Assembly (NCBI RefSeq): GCF_001722485.1
Contig: NZ_LWGL01000002.1
Location: 1-64,000 of the forward strand
Origin: Cellulosimicrobium cellulans
GTDB taxonomy: Bacteria > Actinomycetota > Actinomycetes > Actinomycetales > Cellulomonadaceae
DNA: 64,000 nt
Direction of reading: 5' to 3'
Positions 17,403 to 26,842 of the stretch are shown here, piece by piece. Each line of letters starts with the position of its first letter. The first letter of the stretch is position 1. The notes below the pieces were generated by a model that had not been told where the DNA came from, did no database searches, and saw nothing but the letters and a program-made list of their open reading frames with translations. The position numbers were made by a program, and so were the translations under genes.

Positions 17403-19604
17403 TCAGAAGCCGGGCAGCAGGGAGACGAGGAGGTCGACGAGCTTGATGCCGACGAACGGGGCGACCAGCCCGCCGACGCCGTAGACGAGGAGGTTGCGCC
17501 GCAGGAGCACCGCCGCGGACGCCGGCCGGTAGCGCACGCCGCGCAGCGCGAGGGGCACGAGCACGACGATGATCAGCGCGTTGAAGATCACCGCGGAGAG
17601 GATCGCCGACTGCGGGCTCGACAGGTGCATGACGTCGAGCACGCCGAGCGCGGGGAAGACCCCGGCGAACATCGCCGGCAGGATCGCCACGTACTTCGCC
17701 ACGTCGTTCGCCACGGAGAACGTCGTGAGGGCGCCGCGCGTGATGAGCAGCTGCTTGCCGACCTCGACGATCTCGAGCAGCTTCGTGGGGTCGGAGTCGA
17801 GGTCGACCATGTTCCCCGCCTCCTTCGCGGCGGTGGTCCCGCTGTTCATCGCGACGCCGACGTCCGCCTGCGCGAGCGCCGGGGCGTCGTTCGTGCCGTC
17901 GCCGGCCATCGCGACGAGGCGCCCGCCCTCCTGCTCGCGGCGGATGAGCGCGAGCTTGTCCTCGGGCGTGGCCTCGGCGAGGACGTCGTCGACGCCCGCC
18001 TCGGCGGCGATGGCCCGCGCCGTCACCGCGTTGTCGCCGGTCACCATGACGCTGCGGATCCCCATGGCGCGCAGCTGGTCGAACCGCTCGCGCAGCCCGT
18101 CCTTGACGACGTCCTGGAGGCGGACGACGCCCAGCACGCGGGCCGGGCCGTCGCCGACCTGCTCGGCGACGACGAGCGGCGTCCCGCCCTGGGAGCTCAC
18201 CACCTCGACGTGGGCGGCGAGCTCGTCGCCGACGGCGCCCTCGACGCTCCCACCGGTCGAGGCCACCCAGCGCTGCACGGCGCTGCCCGCGCCCTTGCGC
18301 AGGCGCCGCGCAGCGCCCGCGCCGTCCGGACCGCCCGGTCCGGCGAGGTCGACGCCCGACATGCGGGTCTGCGCGGTGAACGGGACGGGCGTCGCGCCGT
18401 CCAGCTCGTCCTGCACCCGGGCGTCGACCGCCAGCCGTTCGCGGTCGACGAGGTCGACGATGCTGCGCCCCTCGGGCGTCTCGTCCGCGAGCGACGCGAG
18501 CCGCGCGGCGCCGGCGAGCACCTCCGGCGTCACCCCGCCGACCGGCAGGAGCTCGGTCGCGAACCGGTTGCCGTGCGTGATCGTGCCCGTCTTGTCGAGC
18601 AGCAGGACGTCGACGTCGCCCGCGGCCTCGACCGCCCGGCCGGACATCGCGAGGACGTTGCGGCGCACGAGCCGGTCCATCCCCGCGATGCCGATCGCGG
18701 ACAGCAGCGCGCCGATCGTCGTCGGGACGAGGCACACGAGGAGCGCGACGAGCACGACCAGCGGCTGCTCCGCGCCCGAGTACACCGCGAACGGCTGGAG
18801 CGTCGCCACGGCGAGGACGAAGACGATCGTCAGGGACGTCAGCAGCACGTTGAGCGCGATCTCGTTCGGCGTGCGCTGGCGCTCACTGCCCTCGACGAGC
18901 GCGATCATGCGGTCGACGAACGTCTGGCCCGCCGGCGCGGTGATGCGCACGACGATCCGGTCCGACAGGACGACGGTCCCGCCCGTCACGGCGGACCGGT
19001 CGCCGCCGGACTCGCGGATCACCGGCGCGGACTCGCCCGTGATCGCCGACTCGTCCACCGACGCGACGCCCTCGACGACGTCGCCGTCGCCCGGGATCGT
19101 CTCGCCTGCCTCGACGACCACCAGGTCGCCCACCCGCAGGCGCGAGGAGGACACCTCGACCGTGGGCAGCAGGTGCAGGCCCGCGCCGCGCGCGAGGGCG
19201 TCCGCCGGGGCGTCGAGCCGGCGCGCCGTCGTGCTCTCCTGCGTGGCGCGCAGGCTCGCCGCCTGCGCCGTGCCGCGCGACTCCGCGACCGACTCGGCGA
19301 GCGTCGCGAACAGCACCGTCGCCCACAGCCACACGGCGATGGAGATCGGGAACAGGCCGGGGTCGAGCGCGGCGAGGACGGTCGTCGCGACGGCGCCGAG
19401 CTCGACGACGAACAGCACCGGCGAGCGGTACAGCTCGCGCGGGTCGAGCTTGCGCAGCGCCGCGGGCAGGGCGGACCGGACCTGCGCCCACGTCAGGGCA
19501 CGGCCGGCACCGGCGCGACCGCCGCGAGGGCGGCCGCCGTCGTCGCCGGGAGCGTCCGGCGCGGTTCCGGGCTGGCGGGGGACGGAGACGAGCGACGTGC
19601 TCAT
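17403..19604 (-). CDS. kdpB: K+-transporting P-type ATPase subunit KdpB
   Basis: 733-aa catalytic subunit. Conserved P-type motifs are present: ITGESAP (actuator), [12 protein letters not shown] with the phosphorylated Asp, and [12 protein letters not shown] (hinge). Membrane segments flank these domains. The N-terminal ~45 residues are Gly/Arg/Pro-rich and longer than in Escherichia coli. Its ATG overlaps the kdpA stop (ATGA). Confidence 0.98.
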   Translation of the reverse strand: MSTSLVSVPRQPGTAPDAPGDDGGRPRGGRAGAGRALTWAQVRSALPAALRKLDPRELYRSPVLFVVELGAVATTVLAALDPGLFPISIAVWLWATVLFATLAESVAESRGTAQAASLRATQESTTARRLDAPADALARGAGLHLLPTVEVSSSRLRVGDLVVVEAGETIPGDGDVVEGVASVDESAITGESAPVIRESGGDRSAVTGGTVVLSDRIVVRITAPAGQTFVDRMIALVEGSERQRTPNEIALNVLLTSLTIVFVLAVATLQPFAVYSGAEQPLVVLVALLVCLVPTTIGALLSAIGIAGMDRLVRRNVLAMSGRAVEAAGDVDVLLLDKTGTITHGNRFATELLPVGGVTPEVLAGAARLASLADETPEGRSIVDLVDRERLAVDARVQDELDGATPVPFTAQTRMSGVDLAGPGGPDGAGAARRLRKGAGSAVQRWVASTGGSVEGAVGDELAAHVEVVSSQGGTPLVVAEQVGDGPARVLGVVRLQDVVKDGLRERFDQLRAMGIRSVMVTGDNAVTARAIAAEAGVDDVLAEATPEDKLALIRREQEGGRLVAMAGDGTNDAPALAQADVGVAMNSGTTAAKEAGNMVDLDSDPTKLLEIVEVGKQLLITRGALTTFSVANDVAKYVAILPAMFAGVFPALGVLDVMHLSSPQSAILSAVIFNALIIVVLVPLALRGVRYRPASAAVLLRRNLLVYGVGGLVAPFVGIKLVDLLVSLLPGF

Positions 19605-21280
19605 GACAGGGACTCCACGACGGGACCGAGGGACAGGACGGGAAGGAAGGTGAGGCCGACGACGACCAGCGCCACGGTGCCGAGCAGGCCGACGAACAGC
19701 GGCTTGTGGGTCGGCAGCGTCCCGGCCGACGCCGGCACCGCCCGCTGGGACGCGAGCCGGCCCGCGAGCGCCAGGACGAGCGCGATCGGCACGAAGCGGC
19801 CGACGAGCATCGCGAGGCCGAGGAGGGTGTTGTAGTAGGGCGTGCCGGTGGCGAGCCCCGCGAACGCGGAGCCGTTGTTGTTGCCGGCGGACGCGAAGGC
19901 GTACAGGACCTCCGAGAGCCCGTGCGGGCCGCTCTCCTGCTGGCCCGCCAGGCCCGCCGGCAGGACGACGGACAGCGCCGTGCCCACGAGGACGACCGCG
20001 GGCGTCGTGAGGACGTACAGGGCGACGAGCGTGATCTCCTGGCGCCCGATCTTCTTGCCGAGGTACTCCGGCGTGCGTCCGACCATGAGGCCGGCGAGGA
20101 AGACCGCCACGACGGCGAGCACGAGCATCCCGTACAGGCCTGCTCCCACCCCGCCCGGGGCGATCTCGCCGAGCAGCATGAGGAACACGACCACTCCCCC
20201 GCCGGGCGCGGTGAACGAATCGTGCATCGCGTTGACCGCCCCGGTCGAGGTGCCCGTCGTCGCGGTGGCGAACAGCGCGCTCCCGGCGAGGCCGAAGCGG
20301 GTCTCCTTGCCCTCCATGGCGGCCCCGGCGGCCTGAGGCGCAGCGCCGGGGCCGGCGAGCTCCGCCCACGTCACGAGCGCGAGCGCGACGACGAACAGGC
20401 CGGCCATCGCGCCGAGCACGGCCCACCCCTGCCGGCGGTCGCCGACCATGAGACCGAACGTGCGCGGCAGCGTGAACGGGACGGCGAGCAGCAGGAAGGT
20501 CTCGAAGAGGTTCGTGAACGGGTTCGGGTTCTCGAACGGGTGGGCGGAGTTGGCGTTGAAGAACCCGCCGCCGTTCGTCCCGAGCTCCTTGATGGCCTCC
20601 TGGGACGCGACGGGCCCGCCGAGCACGTGCTGGGTGCCGCCCGCGAGCGTCTCGACCGCCGTGTGCGGGTTCAGGTTCTGGACGACGCCGTTCGCGACGA
20701 GCACCACCGCCGCGACGAACGCCAGCGGGAGCAGCACCCGCACGACCGAGCGGGTGAGGTCGGCCCAGAAGTTCCCGACGCGCGCGTCGGTGCCGGAGCG
20801 GGCGAACCCGCGCACGAGCGCGATCGCGACGGACAGTCCCACGGCCGCCGACAGGAAGTTCTGCACGGCGAAGCCCGCCATCTGCAGCAGGTGGCCCGCG
20901 GCCGCCTCGCCCGAGTACCACTGCCAGTTCGTGTTCGTCACGAAGGAGACGGCGGAGTTCCACGCCCCGGCGGGGTCCAGACCGGTGAAGCCGAGGTCCA
21001 GCGGCAGGTGCTCCTGCAGCCGCCCGAGCCCGTACAGCACGAGGACCGAGACGAGCGAGAAGCCGAGGAGCGACAGGAGGTAGGTGCTCCACGTCTGCTC
21101 CGCGTCGGGGTCCACGCGCGCCACCCGGTAGCCCGCGCGCTCCACGCACAGGTGCGCCGGCGAGGTGTAGACGCGCGCCAGGTACGCGCCGAGAGGAGCG
21201 TGCACCGCGGCGAGCGCGGCGACGAGCAGGGCGACCTGGCCGACGGCGGACCACACGGTCGCGGCGTCGACGGTCGACAT
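19601..21280 (-). CDS. kdpA: K+-transporting ATPase subunit KdpA
   Basis: 559-aa channel-like subunit with ten or more membrane segments and the four filter regions of KdpA ([53 protein letters not shown]). I prefer the ATG at 21280, which has AGGTGA 5 nt upstream; a GTG at 21289 overlapping the kdpF stop is the alternative. It overlaps kdpB by 4 bp. Confidence 0.97.
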   Translation of the reverse strand: MSTVDAATVWSAVGQVALLVAALAAVHAPLGAYLARVYTSPAHLCVERAGYRVARVDPDAEQTWSTYLLSLLGFSLVSVLVLYGLGRLQEHLPLDLGFTGLDPAGAWNSAVSFVTNTNWQWYSGEAAAGHLLQMAGFAVQNFLSAAVGLSVAIALVRGFARSGTDARVGNFWADLTRSVVRVLLPLAFVAAVVLVANGVVQNLNPHTAVETLAGGTQHVLGGPVASQEAIKELGTNGGGFFNANSAHPFENPNPFTNLFETFLLLAVPFTLPRTFGLMVGDRRQGWAVLGAMAGLFVVALALVTWAELAGPGAAPQAAGAAMEGKETRFGLAGSALFATATTGTSTGAVNAMHDSFTAPGGGVVVFLMLLGEIAPGGVGAGLYGMLVLAVVAVFLAGLMVGRTPEYLGKKIGRQEITLVALYVLTTPAVVLVGTALSVVLPAGLAGQQESGPHGLSEVLYAFASAGNNNGSAFAGLATGTPYYNTLLGLAMLVGRFVPIALVLALAGRLASQRAVPASAGTLPTHKPLFVGLLGTVALVVVGLTFLPVLSLGPVVESLS

Positions 21281-21285
21281 CCCGC

Positions 21286-21375
21286 TCACCTAGCCCGGTC
21301 GCTGCGGAGCAGCGCGACGAAGAGGTAGCCCAGCACGCCGACGACGGCGCCCAGGGCGATCCAGTCCAGCAGCAT
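21286..21375 (-). CDS. kdpF: K+-transporting ATPase small subunit KdpF
   Basis: 29-aa single-span peptide: Met-Leu-Leu-Asp-Trp followed by a hydrophobic helix ([15 protein letters not shown]) and a short basic tail, matching KdpF, which stabilises the KdpABC complex. Its ATG shares one base with the stop of the 31-aa ORF upstream (TGATG), and its TGA overlaps the alternative GTG of kdpA, so all are translationally coupled. Confidence 0.88.
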   Translation of the reverse strand: MLLDWIALGAVVGVLGYLFVALLRSDRAR

Positions 21376-21470
21376 CACCGGGCACCCCCCGACGAGCCGT
21401 GACGACGCGCGACGAGCGCGACGGCGGCGAAGAACGCCACCGTGAGGAGGAGGTAGGCCACGTCGGCCAT
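21375..21470 (-). CDS. 31-aa membrane peptide, first gene of the kdp operon
   Basis: Short ORF with a GAAGG ribosome site 8 nt before its ATG. The peptide is one hydrophobic helix (VAYLLLTVAFFAAVALVA) plus a basic/Gly tail, and it ends in a TGATG overlap with kdpF. Size and topology resemble KdpF, but the sequence differs and a true KdpF follows. The coupling and good ribosome site argue it is translated. It could be a second small Kdp subunit; function unknown. Confidence 0.65.
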   Translation of the reverse strand: MADVAYLLLTVAFFAAVALVARRHGSSGGAR

Positions 21471-21521
21471 GGAGGTGCCTTCTCGACGACGGGCGGCCGG
21501 CCCCCGGAGCGGGGCGTCGAC

Positions 21522-21543
21522 CGGTGCGCGGATCCGCGCACCG
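21522..21543. repeat. 22-bp perfect palindrome in the kdp leader/promoter
   Basis: Arms CGGTGCGCGGA and TCCGCGCACCG with no spacer, about 50 bp before the 31-aa ORF start. It is either an RNA hairpin in the 5' leader or an operator near the transcription start. Confidence 0.55.
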
Positions 21544-21581
21544 TCCTGTCCTACGTCCGCCGCCCTGCCCCGGGACGCCGT

Positions 21582-21631
21582 CCTGACGGATCCCTGACGC
21601 CTCCCGCCGCGTCCCTGACGGCATCCTGACC
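21582..21631 (-). promoter_or_regulatory. Four phased KdpE-like boxes upstream of the kdp operon
   Basis: CGTCAGG occurs three times and GGTCAGG once on the minus strand (plus-strand starts 21582, 21593, 21614, 21625), spaced 11, 21 and 11 bp, so all lie on one DNA face. This is the arrangement bound by OmpR-type dimers. A TAGGAC -10-like hexamer lies downstream (about 21547-21552). Confidence 0.6.
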
Positions 21632-21757
21632 TTCCGGCCCGCCGGGGCCACTTGCACAGCCGATACCGTGGAGTACGTGATGAGATTGTGACCTCTACAT
21701 GACCTTCACCCCGGCGTGTGCGGCGCGCCACGCGGCGGGGCACCTAGGATGTCCCGC

Positions 21758-22054
21758 ATGATCTTCAAGGCCGTCGGTGACGGGCGCCCGTACCCGGATC
21801 ACGGGAAGGTGACCGCCAGGGACTGGGCCGAGGTGCCCCCGCGCCAGGTGCGCCTCGACGAGCTGGTCACCACCAAGCGCACGCTCCACCTGGACGCGCT
21901 GCTCGCCGAGGACTCGACCTTCTACGGGGACCTGTTCGCCCACGTCGTCGAGTACGACGGCGTGCTCTACCTCGAGGACGGGCTGCACCGCGCGGTCCGG
22001 GCGGCGCTGCAGCAGCGCGCGATCCTCCACGCCCGCGTGCTCACCGTCCGATGA
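21758..22054 (+). CDS. Conserved actinobacterial small protein, unknown function
   Basis: 98-aa protein beginning M-I-F-K-A-V-G-D-G-R-P-Y-P-D with a conserved ARDWAEVPPRQVRLDELVTT segment and a C-terminal helix (YLEDGLHRAVRAALQQRA). Annotation pipelines sometimes call this family a VapB-type antitoxin, but no toxin gene is adjacent. A TAGGAT -10-like hexamer ends 7 nt before the ATG (21745-21750), suggesting a leaderless transcript divergent from kdp. It precedes the LytR_C gene, a pairing often seen in this order. Confidence 0.8.
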   Translation: MIFKAVGDGRPYPDHGKVTARDWAEVPPRQVRLDELVTTKRTLHLDALLAEDSTFYGDLFAHVVEYDGVLYLEDGLHRAVRAALQQRAILHARVLTVR

Positions 22055-22080
22055 CGTCCACTCTCCGGTAGGTTTCAGGC

Positions 22081-22746
22081 GTGACCACCCAGCCCGACCC
22101 CGCGCGCGCCGTGCGCCGGAGGCGCATGCACGAGCGCCAGGCCGTCGTGTTCGGGCTGCTCATCGCGGCGCTCGCCGTCACGGGTCTCGGCGCGCTGGCG
22201 GTGTACACGGGCGCGATCGAGGCCCCGTTCGACCGCCCGTTCTCCACTCCCGAGGAGACCGACGAGCTGGCCGACGTCCCCGTCCCGTGCCTGCCCGACG
22301 GCACGCTCCCCGTACCGTCCGGCGACGTCCACGTCGTCGTCCTCAACGCGTCCGGCGAGAGCGAGCCGCTCGCCGGACTCAACAAGGACGTGCTGGTCCA
22401 GCGGGGTTTCGTGGTCGACTCGATCGGCAACGCCCCGGACGTCGACGGGGACACGGAGCCGGACGTCAAGGCCCGCACGCAGATCCACTTCGGCGCGGCG
22501 GGGCTCGCGGCGGCGTACACGCTCGCCGCGCACTACCCCGATCCCGGCCTGGTGCTCGACGCGCGTGAGGACGCGACGGTCACGCTCTACGTCGGCCAGG
22601 ACTTCGAGGACGTCGTGGACAACGAGCTCGTCGGCATCGCCGCCGACGTCCCGCTCGAGAGCCGCGAGGGCTGCGTCCCCGTCGAGCAGATCACCCCGCA
22701 GCCCCTGCCCGTCGCGCCGGGCCAGGAGGCACCGGCGGAGGGCTGA
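22081..22746 (+). CDS. LytR C-terminal domain membrane protein
   Basis: 221 aa with a basic cytoplasmic N-terminus, one membrane helix (residues ~22-45, AVVFGLLIAALAVTGLGALAV), a Pro/Glu linker and a LytR_C domain (VHVVVLNASGESEPLAGLN ... VTLYVGQDF). Probably extracellular and envelope-associated; the domain's precise role is unknown. GTG start 6 nt after TAGGTT (22069-22074), suggesting a leaderless transcript. Confidence 0.85.
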   Translation: MTTQPDPARAVRRRRMHERQAVVFGLLIAALAVTGLGALAVYTGAIEAPFDRPFSTPEETDELADVPVPCLPDGTLPVPSGDVHVVVLNASGESEPLAGLNKDVLVQRGFVVDSIGNAPDVDGDTEPDVKARTQIHFGAAGLAAAYTLAAHYPDPGLVLDAREDATVTLYVGQDFEDVVDNELVGIAADVPLESREGCVPVEQITPQPLPVAPGQEAPAEG

Positions 22747-22787
22747 GCCCCTCCGCCCGCCCGGTCCCCCACCTGTGGACGGTGCTG

Positions 22788-23393
22788 ATGACGTCGATCC
22801 GACCTGCCCGAACCGACGACCCCGCCGAGGTCGAGCGCCTCTACGCCGTCTGCCTGCGCACCGGCGCCTCCGGTGACGACGCGACAGGCCTCTACGCCGA
22901 CCCGCGCCTCCTCGGCGAGGTGTACCTCGGGGCCTACCTCGCGCTCGAGCCGGAGCTCGCGTTCGTCGTCGACGACGGAGGCGTCGCGGCCGGGTACGTG
23001 CTGGGCGCCCGCGACACGGTCGCCTTCGAGGCCGCGTGCGAGCGGGCGTGGTGGCCGGCGCTGCGCGAGCGCTACCCGCTCGGCTCGTTCTCCGAGGGCT
23101 CGCGCGACGAGGCGCTCGTCCGGCACATCCACGCACCGCCCGTGGCGCGGGCCGGCGTGGTCGCCGCCTACCCGTCGCACCTGCACGTCGACCTGCTGCC
23201 CGCGGCGCAGGGCGGCGGCGACGGCCGGCGCCTGCTCCAGACGCTGTTCGACGCGCTCCGCTCCGCCGGGTCGCCCGGCGTGCACCTGGGCGTCGCGCGG
23301 GACAACCCCCGGGCCGTCGGCTTCTACCGCCACCTCGGGTTCACCGAGCTCGACGGCGACGACGGCGGCCTCACGCTGGGCCTGCGCCTCTGA
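22788..23393 (+). CDS. GNAT-family N-acetyltransferase
   Basis: 201 aa. The GNAT fold is visible: IRPARTDDPAEVERLY start, central HLHVDLLPAAQGGGDGRRLL acetyl-CoA loop (an R/Q-x-x-G-x-G/A variant) and the terminal NPRAVGFYRHLGF motif. It resembles the acetyltransferase domain fused to bacterial NagJ-like/OGA proteins. Substrate unknown. ATG 22788 chosen; GTG 22782 in frame is an alternative. Convergent with the uracil permease, with a terminator between. Confidence 0.88.
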   Translation: MTSIRPARTDDPAEVERLYAVCLRTGASGDDATGLYADPRLLGEVYLGAYLALEPELAFVVDDGGVAAGYVLGARDTVAFEAACERAWWPALRERYPLGSFSEGSRDEALVRHIHAPPVARAGVVAAYPSHLHVDLLPAAQGGGDGRRLLQTLFDALRSAGSPGVHLGVARDNPRAVGFYRHLGFTELDGDDGGLTLGLRL

Positions 23394-23395
23394 CG

Positions 23396-23432
23396 CGCGG
23401 GCCGGCATCCGCGGTGCGGCGGCCGGCCCGCG
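23396..23432. terminator. Bidirectional terminator
   Basis: 11-bp perfect arms CGCGGGCCGGC and GCCGGCCCGCG with a 15-nt loop between the convergent stops at 23393 and 23439. Confidence 0.85.
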
Positions 23433-23438
23433 GCGGCG

Positions 23439-24818
23439 TCAGTGACGGTCGGCGTCCGTGACGGCGTGCTCGTCGCCGCCGGGGGCCGACGCCGGGCTCG
23501 CCGGCTCCTGGCTCGTGCCGCGCCACCGGGCGATCGTGCGCATGAGGTGGTAGATCACGAGCGCCGCCGCCGTGCCGAGCGCGATGCCCTCGAACGTGAG
23601 CTCACCGGCCACCCAGGTGAAGTTCGCGATGCCGATGACCAGCGGCACCGCCGCGGTGGTGAGGTTCACCGGGTCGGAGAAGTCCACGCGGTTCTGCACC
23701 CAGATGCGGGCACCGAGGATGCCGATCATGCCGTAGAGCAGGGTCGTCGCCCCGCCGAGCACGCCCGCGGGGATGGTCGCGACGAGCGCGCCGAACTTCG
23801 GCGACAGCGACAGCACGAGCGCGGTCGCCGCCGCGACCCAGTACGCCGCGGTCGAGTACACGCGCGTCGCGGCCATGACGCCGATGTTCTCGGCGTACGT
23901 CGTCGTGCCGGACCCGCCGCCGACGCCCGCGAGGGTCGTGGCGACGCCGTCGGCGAGCAGGGCGCGGCCCGTGAGGGCGTCGAGGTTCTGGCCCGTCATC
24001 GCGGCCACCGACTTCACGTGGCCGACGTTCTCCGCGACGAGCACGAGCACGACCGGCACGAACAGGCCGAGCACGGCGACGTCGAACGACGGGGCGACGA
24101 ACTCCGGCAGGCCGAACCACGCGGCGTCGCGCACGGCCGAGAAGTCGACCTCGCCCTGGACCACCGCGGCGACGTAGCCGATCACCACGCCGACGAGGAT
24201 CGACAGCCGCCCGAGGATCCCCTTGAACAGGACCGTGACGAGGATGATCGCGACGAGCGTGATGAGGGCGGTGACCGGCGCGGCGCGGAAGCCGCTCGTG
24301 CACGACTGGACGATCTCGCCGTCGACCACCGAGGAGCTGCACGTCCCCCAGGCCGTGGGCGCGAGGTTGAGCCCGATGAGAGCGACGATCGTGCCGGTGA
24401 CGATGGGCGGCATCGCGACGTCGATCCACCGCGCCCCCGCGAGGTGCACGACGAGGCCGACCGCCGCGAGCACGAGGCCCGTGACGAGGATGCCGCCGAC
24501 GGCGACGGCCTGTCCCTGGGACGCGGTCGCGGCGGCGATGGGCGCGATGAACGCGAAGCTCGATCCGAGGTAGCTGGGGAGCCGGTTGCGCGTGATGAGC
24601 AGGAACGCGGCGGTGCCGACCGCGGAGAAGAACAGCGTGGTGGCCGGGGAGAAACCCGTCAGGAGCGGCACGAGGAACGTCGCGCCGAACATCGCCACGA
24701 CGTGCTGCATGCCGATGCCGATGGTGCGCGGCCAGCTCAGCCGCTCACCGGGGTCGACGACGTCCCCCGGTGCGACCCGCTTGCCGTCCCCGTGCACCCG
24801 CCAGCCGATGGCGCTCAT
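23439..24818 (-). CDS. Uracil/xanthine permease, NCS2 family
   Basis: 459-aa transporter with about 14 membrane segments and NCS2 motifs (QHVVAMFGATFLVP near the start; AENVGHVKSVAAMTGQNLD; GGGSGTTTYAENIGVMAATRVYS). The conserved Gln/Glu substrate residues lie in the ENVG and TYAENIG regions. Most similar in pattern to UraA/PyrP-type proteins. A 9-bp inverted repeat surrounds its presumed -10 (24830-24882). upp, which would use imported uracil, is far away at 52.9 kb. Confidence 0.92.
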   Translation of the reverse strand: MSAIGWRVHGDGKRVAPGDVVDPGERLSWPRTIGIGMQHVVAMFGATFLVPLLTGFSPATTLFFSAVGTAAFLLITRNRLPSYLGSSFAFIAPIAAATASQGQAVAVGGILVTGLVLAAVGLVVHLAGARWIDVAMPPIVTGTIVALIGLNLAPTAWGTCSSSVVDGEIVQSCTSGFRAAPVTALITLVAIILVTVLFKGILGRLSILVGVVIGYVAAVVQGEVDFSAVRDAAWFGLPEFVAPSFDVAVLGLFVPVVLVLVAENVGHVKSVAAMTGQNLDALTGRALLADGVATTLAGVGGGSGTTTYAENIGVMAATRVYSTAAYWVAAATALVLSLSPKFGALVATIPAGVLGGATTLLYGMIGILGARIWVQNRVDFSDPVNLTTAAVPLVIGIANFTWVAGELTFEGIALGTAAALVIYHLMRTIARWRGTSQEPASPASAPGGDEHAVTDADRH

Positions 24819-24829
24819 GACTCTCCCGT

Positions 24830-24882
24830 CCGTGACGTTCCTGGGGAAACCCCCGGAGCAGGGTAGTGCCCGGACGTCACGG
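24830..24882 (-). promoter_or_regulatory. Inverted repeat around the uracil permease promoter
   Basis: CCGTGACGT (24830-24838) and ACGTCACGG (24874-24882) flank a TACCCT -10-like hexamer (complement of 24861-24866). It could be an operator pair or a leader hairpin. Confidence 0.4.
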
Positions 24883-24929
24883 CGCTGTTTCGCGCCCGCG
24901 CGCGAGGGGCCGCGCGCGGGCGCGACGAG

Positions 24930-25862
24930 TCAGCCGAGCTGGGGACGCACCTCGTCGGCGACGAGCTGCAGGTGGTCGAGGTCGTGCAGGTCGAGCACCT
25001 GGAGGTAGAAGCGCGTGACGCCCTGCTCGGCCGCGGCGGCGAGCTTGTCGGCCGCCTCCGCGACGGTGCCGGCGATGCCGTTGCGGCGCACCTCGTCGGG
25101 CTCGCGGCCGATCGCCTCGGCGCGACGGCGGAACTCGGCCTCGTCCTTGCCGATCGCGATGACGAACGCCGCGGAGTAGACGAGCGAGTCGGGGTCGCGG
25201 TCGGCGTCGAGGCACGCCGCGCGCACGTTCTCGATGCGCTCGGGCAGCACGCCCGGGTCGGGGAACGCGACGTTGAACTCGCTCGCGTAGCGCGCGGCGA
25301 GCGCGGGCGTCCGGCGGGGGCCGTGGCCGCCGACGATGACGGGCACGCGGTCCTGCGCGGGCTTGGGCAGCGCCGGCGAGTCCGTGAGCGTGTAGTGCTC
25401 GCCCGAGAAGCTGAACGTCTCGCCGACCGGCGTCTCCCAGAGCCCCGTGATGACGGCGAGCTGCTCCTCGAGGATGCCGAACCGCTTCGCGGGGAACGGG
25501 ATGCCGTACGCCTCGTGCTCGCGCGCGTACCAGCCGGCGCCGAGGCCGAGCTCGACGCGCCCGCCCGACATCTGGTCGACCTGCGCGGCCTGGATCGCGA
25601 GCACGCCGGGGTGGCGGAACGTCGCCGACGACACGAGCGTGCCCAGGCGGATGCGGCTCGTCTCGCGGGCGAGGCCGGCGAGCGTCGTCCAGGCGTCGGT
25701 CGGGCCGGGCATGCCGTCGCCGTCGCCCATCACGAGGTAGTGGTCGGAGCGGAAGAAGGCGTCGAAGCCGAGGTCCTCGGTGGCCTTCGCGACGGCCAGG
25801 ATGTCGTCGTAGGAGGCGCCCTGCTGGGGCTCGGTGAAGATGCGCAGGTCGATCTGGGTCAT
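24930..25862 (-). CDS. LLM-class F420/flavin-dependent oxidoreductase
   Basis: 310-aa luciferase-like monooxygenase fold protein: FFRSDHYLVMG near residue 40, the SGGRVELGLGAGWYAREHEAYG motif region, and PVIVGGHGPRRT. Many actinobacterial members use F420; the cofactor cannot be fixed from sequence alone. The ATG at 25862 is preferred: upstream in-frame sequence is Gly/Arg-rich and not conserved-looking, and a CAGACT -10-like box lies 6 nt away. Divergent from a second LLM gene. Confidence 0.88.
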   Translation of the reverse strand: MTQIDLRIFTEPQQGASYDDILAVAKATEDLGFDAFFRSDHYLVMGDGDGMPGPTDAWTTLAGLARETSRIRLGTLVSSATFRHPGVLAIQAAQVDQMSGGRVELGLGAGWYAREHEAYGIPFPAKRFGILEEQLAVITGLWETPVGETFSFSGEHYTLTDSPALPKPAQDRVPVIVGGHGPRRTPALAARYASEFNVAFPDPGVLPERIENVRAACLDADRDPDSLVYSAAFVIAIGKDEAEFRRRAEAIGREPDEVRRNGIAGTVAEAADKLAAAAEQGVTRFYLQVLDLHDLDHLQLVADEVRPQLG

Positions 25863-25948
25863 GGCGCCAGTCTGCCCGACGCCGGGCGCGCCCCGTCCCG
25901 CCCGCGCCACCGCTGACGTGCCGGCCCCGGTGTCCGTAGAGTCGCGCC

Positions 25949-26842
25949 ATGCGCGTGAGCACCGTGATCCTGCCGATCTACCCGTGGCGCGAGGGGCGCG
26001 AGGTGTGGCGTGCCGCCGACGACCTCGGCCTGCACGCCGGCTACACGTACGACCACCTGTCGTGGCGCTCGTTCCGCGACGGCCCGTGGTTCGGCGCGGT
26101 GCCGACGCTGGCCGCCGCCGCGGGCGTCACGGAGCGGCTGCGCCTCGGCACGCTCGTGACGTCGCCGAACTTCCGCGAGCCCGTGACGTTCGCGAAGGAC
26201 GTCATGACGCTCGACGACCTCTCCGACGGCCGCGTCACGGTCGGCCTCGGCGCCGGCACGACCGGCTTCGACGCGACGGTCCTCGGCGGCCAGCCATGGT
26301 CCCCGCGCGAGCGCGCCGACCGCCTGCGCGACTTCACCGCGCTCCTCGACCGCCTGCTCACCGAGCCGGCGGTGACCCACGACGAGGGGCACTACCGCGC
26401 CCACGAGGCACGGACGATCCCCGGACCCGTCCAGTCGCCGCGCGTCCCGTTCGCGATCGCGGCGACGGGGCCGCGCGGGCTGCGGCTCACCGCGCGCTAC
26501 GGGCAGTCGTGGGTCACGACGGGCGACGGCGCCCTCGACGACGGCGCGACGCCGTCCGACGCGCGCGACGCCGTGCGGGCCCAGGTGCAGCGACTGGAGG
26601 CCGCGTGCGTCGAGGCCGACCGCGACCCCGCCACGATGGGTCGCGTCCTGCTCACCGGGTTCACCCCGGACCGTCCGCTGGACTCGGTGGACGCGTTCGT
26701 CGAGACCGCGGCCGGCTACGCGGCGGCGGGCGTCACGGAGATCGTGCTGCACTGGCCGATCCCCGGCACCCAGTTCGAGGCCGACCAGGCCGTGTTCGAG
26801 CGCGTCGTCGCCGACGGCGCGCCGCAGGTCGCGGCCCTGTGA
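25949..26842 (+). CDS. LLM-class flavin/F420-dependent oxidoreductase
   Basis: 297 aa, paralogous in fold to the divergent gene at 24930-25862. Motifs: YTYDHLSWRSF, RLRLGTLVTSPNFREPVTFA, SDGRVTVGLGAG and PFAIAATGPRGLRLTARYG. TAGAGT at 25937-25942 is followed 6 nt later by the ATG, so translation is probably leaderless. The next small ORF overlaps its stop (GTGA). Confidence 0.87.
   Translation: MRVSTVILPIYPWREGREVWRAADDLGLHAGYTYDHLSWRSFRDGPWFGAVPTLAAAAGVTERLRLGTLVTSPNFREPVTFAKDVMTLDDLSDGRVTVGLGAGTTGFDATVLGGQPWSPRERADRLRDFTALLDRLLTEPAVTHDEGHYRAHEARTIPGPVQSPRVPFAIAATGPRGLRLTARYGQSWVTTGDGALDDGATPSDARDAVRAQVQRLEAACVEADRDPATMGRVLLTGFTPDRPLDSVDAFVETAAGYAAAGVTEIVLHWPIPGTQFEADQAVFERVVADGAPQVAAL

Noticed and set aside
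14727-19835. Open frame of 1702 codons on the plus strand opposite kdpBCD
   Set aside because: Arg/Glu/His-rich antisense shadow of GC-rich genes; the opposite strand holds intact kdp genes with all motifs. The same holds for other long antisense frames, such as 1947-3356 and 30246-31235.
21471-21757. c-di-AMP (ydaO) riboswitch upstream of kdp
   Set aside because: No recognisable ydaO core; the stretch is explained by phased direct repeats and a palindrome.
21758-22054. VapB antitoxin
   Set aside because: No PIN-domain toxin nearby; the next gene is a LytR_C membrane protein.
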